Source of the DNA: CAUUGB01 sp963544615
GTDB taxonomy: Bacteria > Patescibacteriota > Microgenomatia > UBA1400 > PJMF01
Reading direction: 5' to 3'
DNA length: 6,361 nt
NCBI GenBank assembly: GCA_963544615.1
Contig: CAUUGB010000033.1
Coordinates: forward strand, 1 to 6,361
Positions 1 through 6,177 of this stretch are shown here, piece after piece (positions within the stretch are counted from its first letter, which is position 1; each line of letters begins with the position of its first letter). The notes beneath the pieces are model-generated. The model saw only the letters and a list, made by a program, of their open reading frames with translations. It was not told the DNA's origin and searched no databases. A program made the translations under genes and the position numbers.

Positions 1-61
1 AACTAGAGAGTTTTATGAGTGGATAAAGTGTTCAATATGTATCTGTCACAATACGAATAGA

Positions 62-90
62 TTGACTTTTGTATTTAGTGGTGTTAAAAT
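62..90 (+). promoter_or_regulatory. Probable sigma70-type promoter of rho
   Basis: A -35 hexamer TTGACT (62-67, 5 of 6 consensus bases) is followed after exactly 17 bases by a -10 hexamer TAAAAT (85-90, 5 of 6). Transcription would start near 97, giving a leader of about 105 bases before the rho ATG at 202. The match and spacing are seen directly; activity is inferred. Confidence 0.65.
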
Positions 91-143
91 AACAAAGTGA
101 TTTTGGAGGGTCGCTCATTTTCCCAATGATTAAAATTAAGTTC

Positions 144-182
144 TTGCTGTTGACGATTAATTGGCAACGGTAAATGTTTTTT
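144..182 (+). terminator. Terminator-like hairpin in the rho leader (candidate attenuator)
   Basis: Positions 144-156 can pair with 161-173 around a UUAA loop (157-160). The stem has 12 pairs, three of them G-U, with one A-G mismatch (153/164). The core is G149-C168, U150-A167, U151-A166, G152-C165. A run of six T (177-182) begins three bases after the stem base, as in an intrinsic terminator. The structure lies downstream of the promoter at 62-90 and upstream of the rho ribosome binding site, so it would act inside the leader as an attenuator. Alternatively it could end a transcript entering from the left. The stem is only moderately GC-rich, so its efficiency is uncertain. Confidence 0.45.
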
Positions 183-190
183 CCTCAATA

Positions 191-197
191 AGAAAGG
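191..197 (+). promoter_or_regulatory. Ribosome binding site of rho
   Basis: AGAAAGG ends four bases before the ATG at 202. It is a partial Shine-Dalgarno match with rather short spacing. It lies just outside the leader hairpin and its T-run and supports the ATG at 202 as the start. Confidence 0.5.
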
Positions 198-201
198 TTA
201 G

Positions 202-1716
202 ATGCAAAAAGCAACAGATATACCAATTCAAGCTAAAGAATCGACGGTGGTGGCAGAAAAGAAAAAAACCTCTTTAACTACTCAAGCTCCAACTCCTGTT
301 TTAGCGCCAGCGCCTCATACTCCTGCTGCTTGGCAGAGCCCAACTTTAGCAGGTAAAGCGGCAGTAAACCAGGCGGGATCATCACTTGTTAGTGGTACTG
401 TGGTTGCCCCTGAGACAAATTTGAGTCAGCTTTTCTCTCATAATAGCAGTGGATCACGCAGTGGTGAAACTACTAAAATTAAAAAAGGGGTAGTAAAAAA
501 TAATGGCACTAGAGTAAGTCATCGGACTGGCACCTTAAATGGTTTTGGACGTAGCAGTCGTGCCAATAGTGTTGATTTAGCCGGTAAAAAAACTAAGCAA
601 ATTTGTGGTATTCTCGACACTTTCAAAGATAATTTAGCGATTATCCGCAAAAATTATGCTGAAGATGAAGATGATACTTTTATTCCCATCAATGTGGTGC
701 GTAAATATAAATTACAACCTGGAGATGTGATTTGTGGTGAAGCTAGAGAACCCAAAGAAAACGATCGTTATTGGGGGCTGTTGAGTATTACCAGTGTTAA
801 TGATGTCCCCTTGGAGGAATACTTAAAGCAAGCTCGAGTTAAATTTCATCAGCTCACACCTGTTTATCCAGATGAGCAAATTAAGTTAGAAACTGGGGGT
901 GAGCCTTTTTCTACCAGAATTGTCGATATGATTGCTCCCATTGGTAAAGGGCAGCGCAGTTTAATTGTCTCGCCTCCTAAGGCTGGAAAAACTTCTTTTC
1001 TAAAAGAAATCAGCACCGGCATAGCGGCTAATTATCCTGATATTCATTTAATGGCAGTGCTAATTGGAGAGCGCCCAGAAGAGGTCACTGATATGCGTCG
1101 TCATATTGAAAAAATTACCCATGGAACTGGCGAGGTGGCTGCGAGTAACTTTGATGAAGCCGCTGATGCCCAATGTCGGGTAGCAGAGTTGGCATTAGAG
1201 CGAGCTAAACGTTTGGTAGAAAAGGGACGTGATGTAGTAATTTTGCTTGATTCAATTACACGTTTAGCCAGAGCTTATAATCTTTCTATTCCTACTTCGG
1301 GGAGAACTTTATCGGGGGGGTTTGATCCAGCGGCACTTTTCCCACCTAAAAGATTTTTTGGGGCGGCACGTAATTTTGAAGTAGCAGGTTCCTTAACCAT
1401 TATTGGGACTGCTTTGGTAGATACAGGTTCAAGAATGGATGATTTGGTTTATGAAGAGTTTAAGGGCACGGGCAATCAAGAGCTGCATTTAGATCGCCGC
1501 CTGGCAGAGAGACGTATTTATCCTGCCATTGATGTGCAAAAATCTGGCACGAGAAGAGATGATTTGTTAATTGACTCGCTTACTTATCAGGCGGTGCTGA
1601 CTTTGGAGCGGATGCTGGATACCTTAAATAAGGATGAGCGCACCACCACGCTGCTAGAGCAAATGAAAAAAACCAAAAGCAATAAAGAGTTTTTGCAATC
1701 TTTGCGCCACGCTTAA
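202..1716 (+). CDS. rho: Transcription termination factor Rho
   Basis: Rho is a hexameric RNA-dependent ATPase/translocase that ends transcription at C-rich, unstructured RNA. This 504-residue protein (E. coli about 419) has three parts. Residues 1-130 are low-complexity, rich in Ala/Pro/Ser/Thr and then basic. Residues 131-205 form a cold-shock-like primary RNA-binding domain. Residues 230-504 form the RecA-like motor. Visible motor motifs are Walker A PPKAGKTS (258-265), catalytic Glu in GERPEEV (290), Walker B VILLDSITRLARAYN (D350), a Q loop (SGGFDPAALFPPKRFF, 371-386), R loop FKGTGN (420-425) and SGTRR (448-452). The motor is complete, so it is probably active. Oddities: no recognisable N-terminal helix bundle, the RNP1-like aromatic residues are replaced, a ~6-residue insertion follows M298, and Gly289 stands where E. 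coli has Asp before the catalytic Glu. It probably has its own promoter and leader. Confidence 0.97.
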   Translation: MQKATDIPIQAKESTVVAEKKKTSLTTQAPTPVLAPAPHTPAAWQSPTLAGKAAVNQAGSSLVSGTVVAPETNLSQLFSHNSSGSRSGETTKIKKGVVKNNGTRVSHRTGTLNGFGRSSRANSVDLAGKKTKQICGILDTFKDNLAIIRKNYAEDEDDTFIPINVVRKYKLQPGDVICGEAREPKENDRYWGLLSITSVNDVPLEEYLKQARVKFHQLTPVYPDEQIKLETGGEPFSTRIVDMIAPIGKGQRSLIVSPPKAGKTSFLKEISTGIAANYPDIHLMAVLIGERPEEVTDMRRHIEKITHGTGEVAASNFDEAADAQCRVAELALERAKRLVEKGRDVVILLDSITRLARAYNLSIPTSGRTLSGGFDPAALFPPKRFFGAARNFEVAGSLTIIGTALVDTGSRMDDLVYEEFKGTGNQELHLDRRLAERRIYPAIDVQKSGTRRDDLLIDSLTYQAVLTLERMLDTLNKDERTTTLLEQMKKTKSNKEFLQSLRHA

Positions 1717-1751
1717 AATAATATTGATGTATCCTGGCAAAATGCTTAGGG

Positions 1752-1757
1752 TATAAT
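1752..1757 (+). promoter_or_regulatory. Candidate -10 box upstream of the M23 peptidase gene
   Basis: A perfect TATAAT lies 16 bases before the ATG at 1774, in the 57-base gap after rho. Transcription would start around 1764-1766, leaving a leader of only 8-10 bases. No -35 is seen at 16-18 bases; TTGATG (1724-1729) is 22 bases away, too far. A weak GGTGG (1765-1769) precedes the ATG. The gene may therefore be expressed from its own short-leader transcript as well as by read-through from rho. Confidence 0.4.
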
Positions 1758-1773
1758 ATTTGTTGGTGGTTTT

Positions 1774-2886
1774 ATGAAAAGGCACTCTACTCGTATTGAT
1801 AAGTTGGTTAAGTCGCCATTGTGGCAAGATTTTCTTGACTACTTAAATTTTTGGTACCGTTATGTAAAAAACCGCGCCTACATTCCTTTTTCTTTTTTTG
1901 AAGCAGTTAAAGACTTTTTAGTGGTTGGTTTGTATAAAGACCGGGGTAAAAAAGCGAGACCAATTTTGCATTTAGGGGCGATGGGGATGACTTTTTTTGT
2001 GGTTATTTTTGCCCCTTTGCTCTTTGAGAAAAGAGATAGCGAAATTGATGAGCGGCGGGGGAATGTTTTGGCGGCATCCAGCAATGAGTTGAGTTTTTAT
2101 ACTATTCAAGCGGAAGAAGTTAAACGTCTTCGCGGGGGTGAGGTAGTTTTGCATGAGGTTAAAGAAGGAGAAGATTTAGCTGGTATTGCTAGTTTGTATG
2201 GGCTGAAAAAAGAAACCATTATGTGGGAGAATAATTTGCGTGAAAACTCTAAGTTGAGTGTGGGCAGCAATTTGAGAATTTTACCAGTTGATGGAGTTTA
2301 TCATAAGGTGAGTAAGGGAGAAAGTGTGGAATCAATTGGCAAAAAATATGGTTTAGAGGCGGCACAAACTCAAGCTATTGTTGACTTTCCCTTTAATGAG
2401 TTTCTCAATGATAAATTTGAGTTAGCCCCTGGTCAGTGGTTGATGATTCCTGGAGGGATTAAACGCATTAAATCAGAAGCTAGTCCTACTTATGCGCGAG
2501 TGTTAACTCCAGATGCAGGAACAGTGAATGCTACAGGCAGCTTTATTTGGCCAGCATCGGGTATAATCACTCAGGGATACTCTTTTTACCATAAAGCGAT
2601 TGACATTGCCGGTAGTGGTTCAATTTTGGCTGCCGATAGCGGGGTGGTAGAAGTAGCTGGTTGGAGTGTTTATGGTTATGGTAATCACGTGATAGTTAAT
2701 CATGGCAACGGGACTAAAACTCTTTATGCTCATATGCGAGAATTATCGGTTAGTTCAGGACAAAGTGTTAATCGTGGTGATGTTTTAGGACAAATGGGCA
2801 GTACTGGGCGCTCTACTGGAGTACATTTGCATTTTGAGGTACGCCAAGATTCGGTGCTGCTTAATCCTTTAGATGTACTCAAATGA
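1774..2886 (+). CDS. Membrane-anchored M23 metallopeptidase with two LysM domains
   Basis: Likely a peptidoglycan endopeptidase, or an amidase activator, acting outside the cytoplasmic membrane. Residues 1-62 are basic and aromatic and presumably cytoplasmic. One membrane segment spans about 63-85 (HLGAMGMTFFVVIFAPLLF), making it a type II anchored protein rather than a cleaved secreted one. Two LysM modules follow at about 124-171 and 175-227; the second holds a longer insert before its end (LAPGQWLMIPGG). The M23 (LytM/NlpD-like) domain covers about 257-370. By family analogy the zinc ligands are H273 and D277 (HKAID) and H353 (HLH); H320 (LYAH) and H351 complete the active site. All are present, so it should be catalytic, unlike degenerate NlpD/EnvC activators. 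Its TGA stop overlaps the next gene's ATG. The family call is firm; the exact bond cleaved cannot be read. Confidence 0.93.
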   Translation: MKRHSTRIDKLVKSPLWQDFLDYLNFWYRYVKNRAYIPFSFFEAVKDFLVVGLYKDRGKKARPILHLGAMGMTFFVVIFAPLLFEKRDSEIDERRGNVLAASSNELSFYTIQAEEVKRLRGGEVVLHEVKEGEDLAGIASLYGLKKETIMWENNLRENSKLSVGSNLRILPVDGVYHKVSKGESVESIGKKYGLEAAQTQAIVDFPFNEFLNDKFELAPGQWLMIPGGIKRIKSEASPTYARVLTPDAGTVNATGSFIWPASGIITQGYSFYHKAIDIAGSGSILAADSGVVEVAGWSVYGYGNHVIVNHGNGTKTLYAHMRELSVSSGQSVNRGDVLGQMGSTGRSTGVHLHFEVRQDSVLLNPLDVLK

Positions 2887-4136
2887 TAGATTTAGCTAAA
2901 CTATATTTGCAAGCAGGTAGTGGCGGCAACGGCAAGGTATCCTTTTTTCGCAATAGGCGAGTACTTAAGGGGGGTCCTGATGGTGGCAATGGAGGCAGAG
3001 GGGGACACATTATTTTGCAGGTTGATGGTAACTTAAACACCTTGCAGCATTTTGCTGGTAAAAAAGAATTTATTGCTACCGACGGTATGGTAGGTGGTAA
3101 GGCGAGAAAAAATGGAGTTGATGGTACTGATGTAATTTTGCGTGTGCCTGCGGGGACACTGGTTTGGCTCCTAGCAGAGAACAAGACTTCCCAGCAAAGA
3201 CGTCAGCGTCATGGTTTGGCTAAATTACAGTCATCAGACGAAGTTGAGCGAGAGCGGTTTTATTTAGAAAAAGAAACCGCCAGTCCGCCTCCACCCACAG
3301 GTGATGATGTCAAGCGCAATATTAACGGTAAATTTATTCATTATCTTCATCGTCTAGACGATAGCCCTCAAGCTGAATTTGCTCCTTTGCCCGCAGACAA
3401 GTTACTCTTAATTGCTAATTTAAGCAAACCTGGTAAGCAATTAGTCATTTGTCAGGGTGGCTTTGGTGGTAGAGGTAATGACGCTTTTAAGAACTCGCGG
3501 CACACCACTCCTTTAGAAGCAGAATATGGTACAGCGGGGGAGCGGAAAATAGTTTTTTTGGAGCTGCGCTTATTGGCTAATCTTGGTTTGGTGGGATTGC
3601 CTAATGCGGGCAAGAGTAGTTTGCTGCGGCGACTGACTCGCTCATTAGCGCGAGTAGCTGACTATCCTTTTACTACCATGGTGCCAAATTTAGGGGTGTG
3701 GCAAATTAATGCTGAGCAACAATTGGTGGTAGCTGATATTCCTGGTTTAATTGAGGGGGCTAGCCAGGGCAGAGGTTTGGGGTTTACTTTTTTGCGACAT
3801 ATTCAAAACACGAGTATTCTTTTGTTTGTGCTTAGCCTTAATCAAGGGCAATTATGGTCGGGGGTGAGCTCTGCTCAAAAAAGTGAGTGGCTGTGGCAGC
3901 AGTATTGTCAACTGGAGCATGAAGTTACTAGCTATAATCGCGCTTTGGCACGTCAAAAAAGACTAATTGTGATCAATAAAGCCGATCTTTATTCTCGGCA
4001 ATTACAGGCTATTATGATCAATAGATTTGCTCAAGAACATGTTAGTCCGGTAATTATTTCTACCGCTACGGGTGAGGGTTTGGAGCAGCTAGCTCAGCGA
4101 GTATCACAAATTGTCAACAAAAAAGCCTCAGCGTAA
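2883..4136 (+). CDS. obg: Obg-family GTPase (ObgE/CgtA) with enlarged N-terminal domain
   Basis: Obg GTPases bind the large ribosomal subunit and link its maturation to growth and (p)ppGpp status. The Gly-rich Obg fold occupies about 1-95 and 174-230 (KGGPDGGNGGRGG at 29-41, QGGFGGRGN at 191-199). The G domain runs 231-411: G1 GLPNAGKSS (238-246), switch I YPFTTMVPN (261-269), G3 DIPGLIEGA (285-293), G4 NKAD (365-368), G5 STA (393-395). The Obg fold is interrupted by about 70 extra residues (96-173), charged and containing a PPPP stretch. The protein ends shortly after the G domain and lacks the OCT domain seen in B. subtilis Obg. The ATG at 2883 overlaps the upstream TGA (ATGA) and has no clear Shine-Dalgarno, so translation is probably coupled to the peptidase. 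The 3' end overlaps the convergent gene by 9 bases. Confidence 0.95.
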   Translation: MIDLAKLYLQAGSGGNGKVSFFRNRRVLKGGPDGGNGGRGGHIILQVDGNLNTLQHFAGKKEFIATDGMVGGKARKNGVDGTDVILRVPAGTLVWLLAENKTSQQRRQRHGLAKLQSSDEVERERFYLEKETASPPPPTGDDVKRNINGKFIHYLHRLDDSPQAEFAPLPADKLLLIANLSKPGKQLVICQGGFGGRGNDAFKNSRHTTPLEAEYGTAGERKIVFLELRLLANLGLVGLPNAGKSSLLRRLTRSLARVADYPFTTMVPNLGVWQINAEQQLVVADIPGLIEGASQGRGLGFTFLRHIQNTSILLFVLSLNQGQLWSGVSSAQKSEWLWQQYCQLEHEVTSYNRALARQKRLIVINKADLYSRQLQAIMINRFAQEHVSPVIISTATGEGLEQLAQRVSQIVNKKASA

Positions 4137-5936
4137 TTGTTCACTGATTAATTGATAGTTTTTTTCCCAATTGCTATCTTGGGGATCAAGGAGATTGAGA
4201 GCATTACTAAAAGCTAGGCGGGCAGCTTCGTTTTGCCCGAGGCGGCGATAAATCATGCCCGAGTTAAAGGTAGCAGAGAGAGAATTGGGGTTGCGTTTTA
4301 AGGTTTCTTGATAAAGATCTAAAGCCTCTTGGTCTTTGCCTAGGAGTAAATAGGCATCAGCTAAGGTTTGATAGAGCTTGCTGTTGTAAGGTTGCAACAT
4401 GATGGCTTGAGCTAAAGGTTGAATAATATTTTTTTCATTAAATTGCTGATTGTTGGCATCAAGAAAAGGGTGTATTTCTTGATAGAGTGCTGACAGAGTT
4501 AAATAGTTGGCAACTTTATAAGGATTGAGTTTAACTGCCCCGTTGGCTAAATTAATTCCCGTGTGTAGATGAAAGACAGTGAGTTCACTGTCGCTCTCTT
4601 CGGAGAGCATTAACTCCAAATGACTAATGGCAGATAAGCGCATTAGTTCATCTGCGTGTGGTGCTACTTGATGAGCAGTGGCAATGTTTTGGGCAAAAAG
4701 CTGGGGATTTTTTTGTTCAGCTAAGGCACGATGATAAAAAATATAACCCAGTAAACTCTCAGTTACTAACCAGCCACTAATGACAAAATAAACTGTCACT
4801 CCAGCAGCGAGCAAGAGATTACCTAGACGTCGAGAGAGTAATTGACGTTGTCGCCAAAAAGCCCAAAAGGGGTGCTGGAGCAGAGTGTATTTGGTTTTAT
4901 TAATGCCAGCGGCTAAAAGTAAGGCTTGAATAATCACTAGGAGATGGTAATAAGGAGTAAAACAACAAGTTAGCCAGCTGATAAAAAAAACAAAGTAAAG
5001 ATGGCGCTGGGGATTTTGTGGTTGGAGACTTAAATACAAACTACCTCCACCTAAGATAAAAAATAGGATTAAAGCTGGTAGTCCAGCAATAATTACTAGA
5101 GTGAGCGGCGTAGCATAACTTTGTTGCCAGGCAGCAGTTGGTTGAATATCCAAGTAGTGTTGGGCAATTTCGTGCAGTTCACCATTGCCACCAATCATGA
5201 TGTTAGTCCAGCGATGAGGGGAGTTTAATTGGGTTTTAATTAGTTGCCAAGTGACGTCTGGGGGAGCAAAAGCAGTCGTATTCAGGCGATTTAGAGTAAT
5301 GGCGGCAAATAACCCCACTAGGAGTGGGGGCAGCATGCTAGCTAAAGTTAGTAAATTTAATTTGCCTTTTTTGAAAAAATAAGTTAAGCAACTCGCCAGT
5401 CCCAAAACTTGCAAATTAATCAGCAGTGGGGGTGAGAAATAATTAAATATGTTGGGTAAGTGGATTTTAAGAGGAGTAAAAGATAGGCCTAGCAAAGTGA
5501 CTGCGGCTAGAGCACTAATGAGAGATAAAAATAGTAAAGCGGCATGGATTAACTTGGTATTGGCAATATACAGTAGAGCACTAGCAATCAGCACCAAGGT
5601 GGCTAAGGCCACAAACATGCCCGCGAATGACAATAAATAAGTTAAAGGAATGAGTCCATATTTAATGACACCCACCACAGTTAGATGAACAGCTAAAATC
5701 ATTAAAAAAGGAGTCAGTGGAGAAAAATAAAATTTATGATTGACTCGCTTGAGGATAAAAATAATTGCGAGTAAAAGACTAGCAAGAGTAATCAACAGTA
5801 AAGTTGTGCCGCTTAAAGCCTGAGGATAAGCAGTTGCTTGTTGAGGTAAAAAAGCTAAGCCAGCTAGCCCTAAAATAAGAGTAATCAGTAAGCTTAAACT
5901 CGATATTGGGGGGTGATTAAATCGAGGTAAATGCAT
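4128..5936 (-). CDS. Polytopic membrane protein, O-antigen ligase/polymerase-like, with C-terminal TPRs
   Basis: Numbered from the ATG at 5936 (602 residues). About 11 hydrophobic segments fall near 13-31, 43-62, 74-91, 99-125, 128-151, 170-188, 194-214, 276-298, 312-327, 329-345 and 370-395. A long loop (215-275) lies between segments 7 and 8 and contains IGGNGE (248-253), where Wzy/WaaL-type proteins usually carry a G-x-G-x-G-N-F-like stretch. The tail is helical, with two clear TPRs at about 519-552 and 553-586 and degenerate ones before (456-518). This architecture matches O-antigen ligase/polymerase-like TPR proteins, which act on lipid-linked glycans at the outer membrane face; substrate and reaction are unknown here. 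Start: the longest frame begins at a GTG (5978), with other ATGs at 5951 and 5936; none has a good ribosome binding site. I prefer 5936 because of the promoter just upstream. The stop is TGA. Confidence 0.75.
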   Translation of the reverse strand: MHLPRFNHPPISSLSLLITLILGLAGLAFLPQQATAYPQALSGTTLLLITLASLLLAIIFILKRVNHKFYFSPLTPFLMILAVHLTVVGVIKYGLIPLTYLLSFAGMFVALATLVLIASALLYIANTKLIHAALLFLSLISALAAVTLLGLSFTPLKIHLPNIFNYFSPPLLINLQVLGLASCLTYFFKKGKLNLLTLASMLPPLLVGLFAAITLNRLNTTAFAPPDVTWQLIKTQLNSPHRWTNIMIGGNGELHEIAQHYLDIQPTAAWQQSYATPLTLVIIAGLPALILFFILGGGSLYLSLQPQNPQRHLYFVFFISWLTCCFTPYYHLLVIIQALLLAAGINKTKYTLLQHPFWAFWRQRQLLSRRLGNLLLAAGVTVYFVISGWLVTESLLGYIFYHRALAEQKNPQLFAQNIATAHQVAPHADELMRLSAISHLELMLSEESDSELTVFHLHTGINLANGAVKLNPYKVANYLTLSALYQEIHPFLDANNQQFNEKNIIQPLAQAIMLQPYNSKLYQTLADAYLLLGKDQEALDLYQETLKRNPNSLSATFNSGMIYRRLGQNEAARLAFSNALNLLDPQDSNWEKNYQLISEQLR

Positions 5937-5942
5937 TAATTT

Positions 5943-5971
5943 ATTATACATGACTAGTTTGGTTGAGGCAA
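5943..5971 (-). promoter_or_regulatory. Candidate promoter of the O-antigen ligase-like gene, possibly leaderless
   Basis: Read on the minus strand, TTGCCT (5971-5966, 4 of 6 consensus) is separated by 17 bases from a perfect TATAAT (5948-5943). Six bases (AAATTA) then lead to the ATG at 5936. Transcription starting seven bases past the -10 would begin on the A of that ATG, giving a leaderless mRNA. If translation actually starts at GTG 5978 or ATG 5951, this element would lie inside the coding region and would probably be fortuitous. Confidence 0.45.
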
Positions 5972-6122
5972 AATGCACTCAGTTGGCAACTCTTTTTCAA
6001 TTGTCAGCTTAAACAGTCGTTGTGAATTAACACTCAGACACGGCAAAACAAAAATGAGCTAATGCAATTGTGGCAGAATTAAAGTTTCGCTAGTAAAATT
6101 TAGCTAAAAAATGCTGAAAATA

Positions 6123-6177
6123 GTTAATGCGATAATTAATTATTAACGTTATTTAATGCGTTAATAATATTAACGCA
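6123..6177. repeat. Cluster of overlapping inverted repeats
   Basis: The heptamer ATTAACG occurs at 6142-6148 and 6169-6175, and its complement CGTTAAT at 6159-6165. The 6157-6177 stretch is a perfect palindrome with 10-base arms around one central A. A perfect 12-base palindrome ATAATTAATTAT lies at 6132-6143, GTTAAT (6123-6128) pairs with ATTAAC (6142-6147), and TTAATGCG is directly repeated at 6124-6131 and 6153-6160. The arrangement suits a dimeric DNA-binding protein or a cruciform; function is unknown. Confidence 0.6.
6157..6177. repeat. Perfect 10-1-10 palindrome, candidate operator
   Basis: TGCGTTAATA, a central A, then TATTAACGCA. The arms are exactly complementary and the symmetry stops at the next base on each side. 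The lack of a loop and of a following T-run argues against a terminator and fits a protein-binding site better. It lies about 220 bases upstream of the minus-strand gene start, so it may instead regulate a gene beyond the right edge. Confidence 0.5.

Noticed and set aside
1..61. End of an upstream gene at the left edge
   Set aside because: All plus frames meet stops early or show no recognisable protein; the frame ending at the TAA near 24-26 is only seven codons long and carries no information.
161..168. TTGGCAAC shared between the rho leader and 5983-5990
   Set aside because: A single shared 8-mer between two non-coding stretches of this size is expected by chance, and in the rho leader it is explained by the hairpin.
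2559..2567. A second GGGTATAAT, identical to the one before the peptidase gene, inside that gene
   Set aside because: It encodes ordinary residues (Gly-Ile-Ile) of the M23 domain and has no matching -35; an internal promoter for obg cannot be supported.
1878..3184. Open frames on the minus strand inside the peptidase and obg genes (1878-2084, 1972-2154, 2879-3184)
   Set aside because: They are antisense to genes with clear family motifs. Their compositions (for example a Pro/Leu-rich product opposite the Gly-rich Obg domain) are what the complement of the real codons would give.
4151..4178. Seven-T run after obg as an intrinsic terminator
   Set aside because: The only pairing (GATAG with CTATC) encloses the T-run instead of preceding it, and the stem is about five pairs.
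5449..5640. Plus-strand open frame of 63 codons inside the membrane protein gene
   Set aside because: Antisense to hydrophobic segments of the minus-strand gene, with no recognisable domain.
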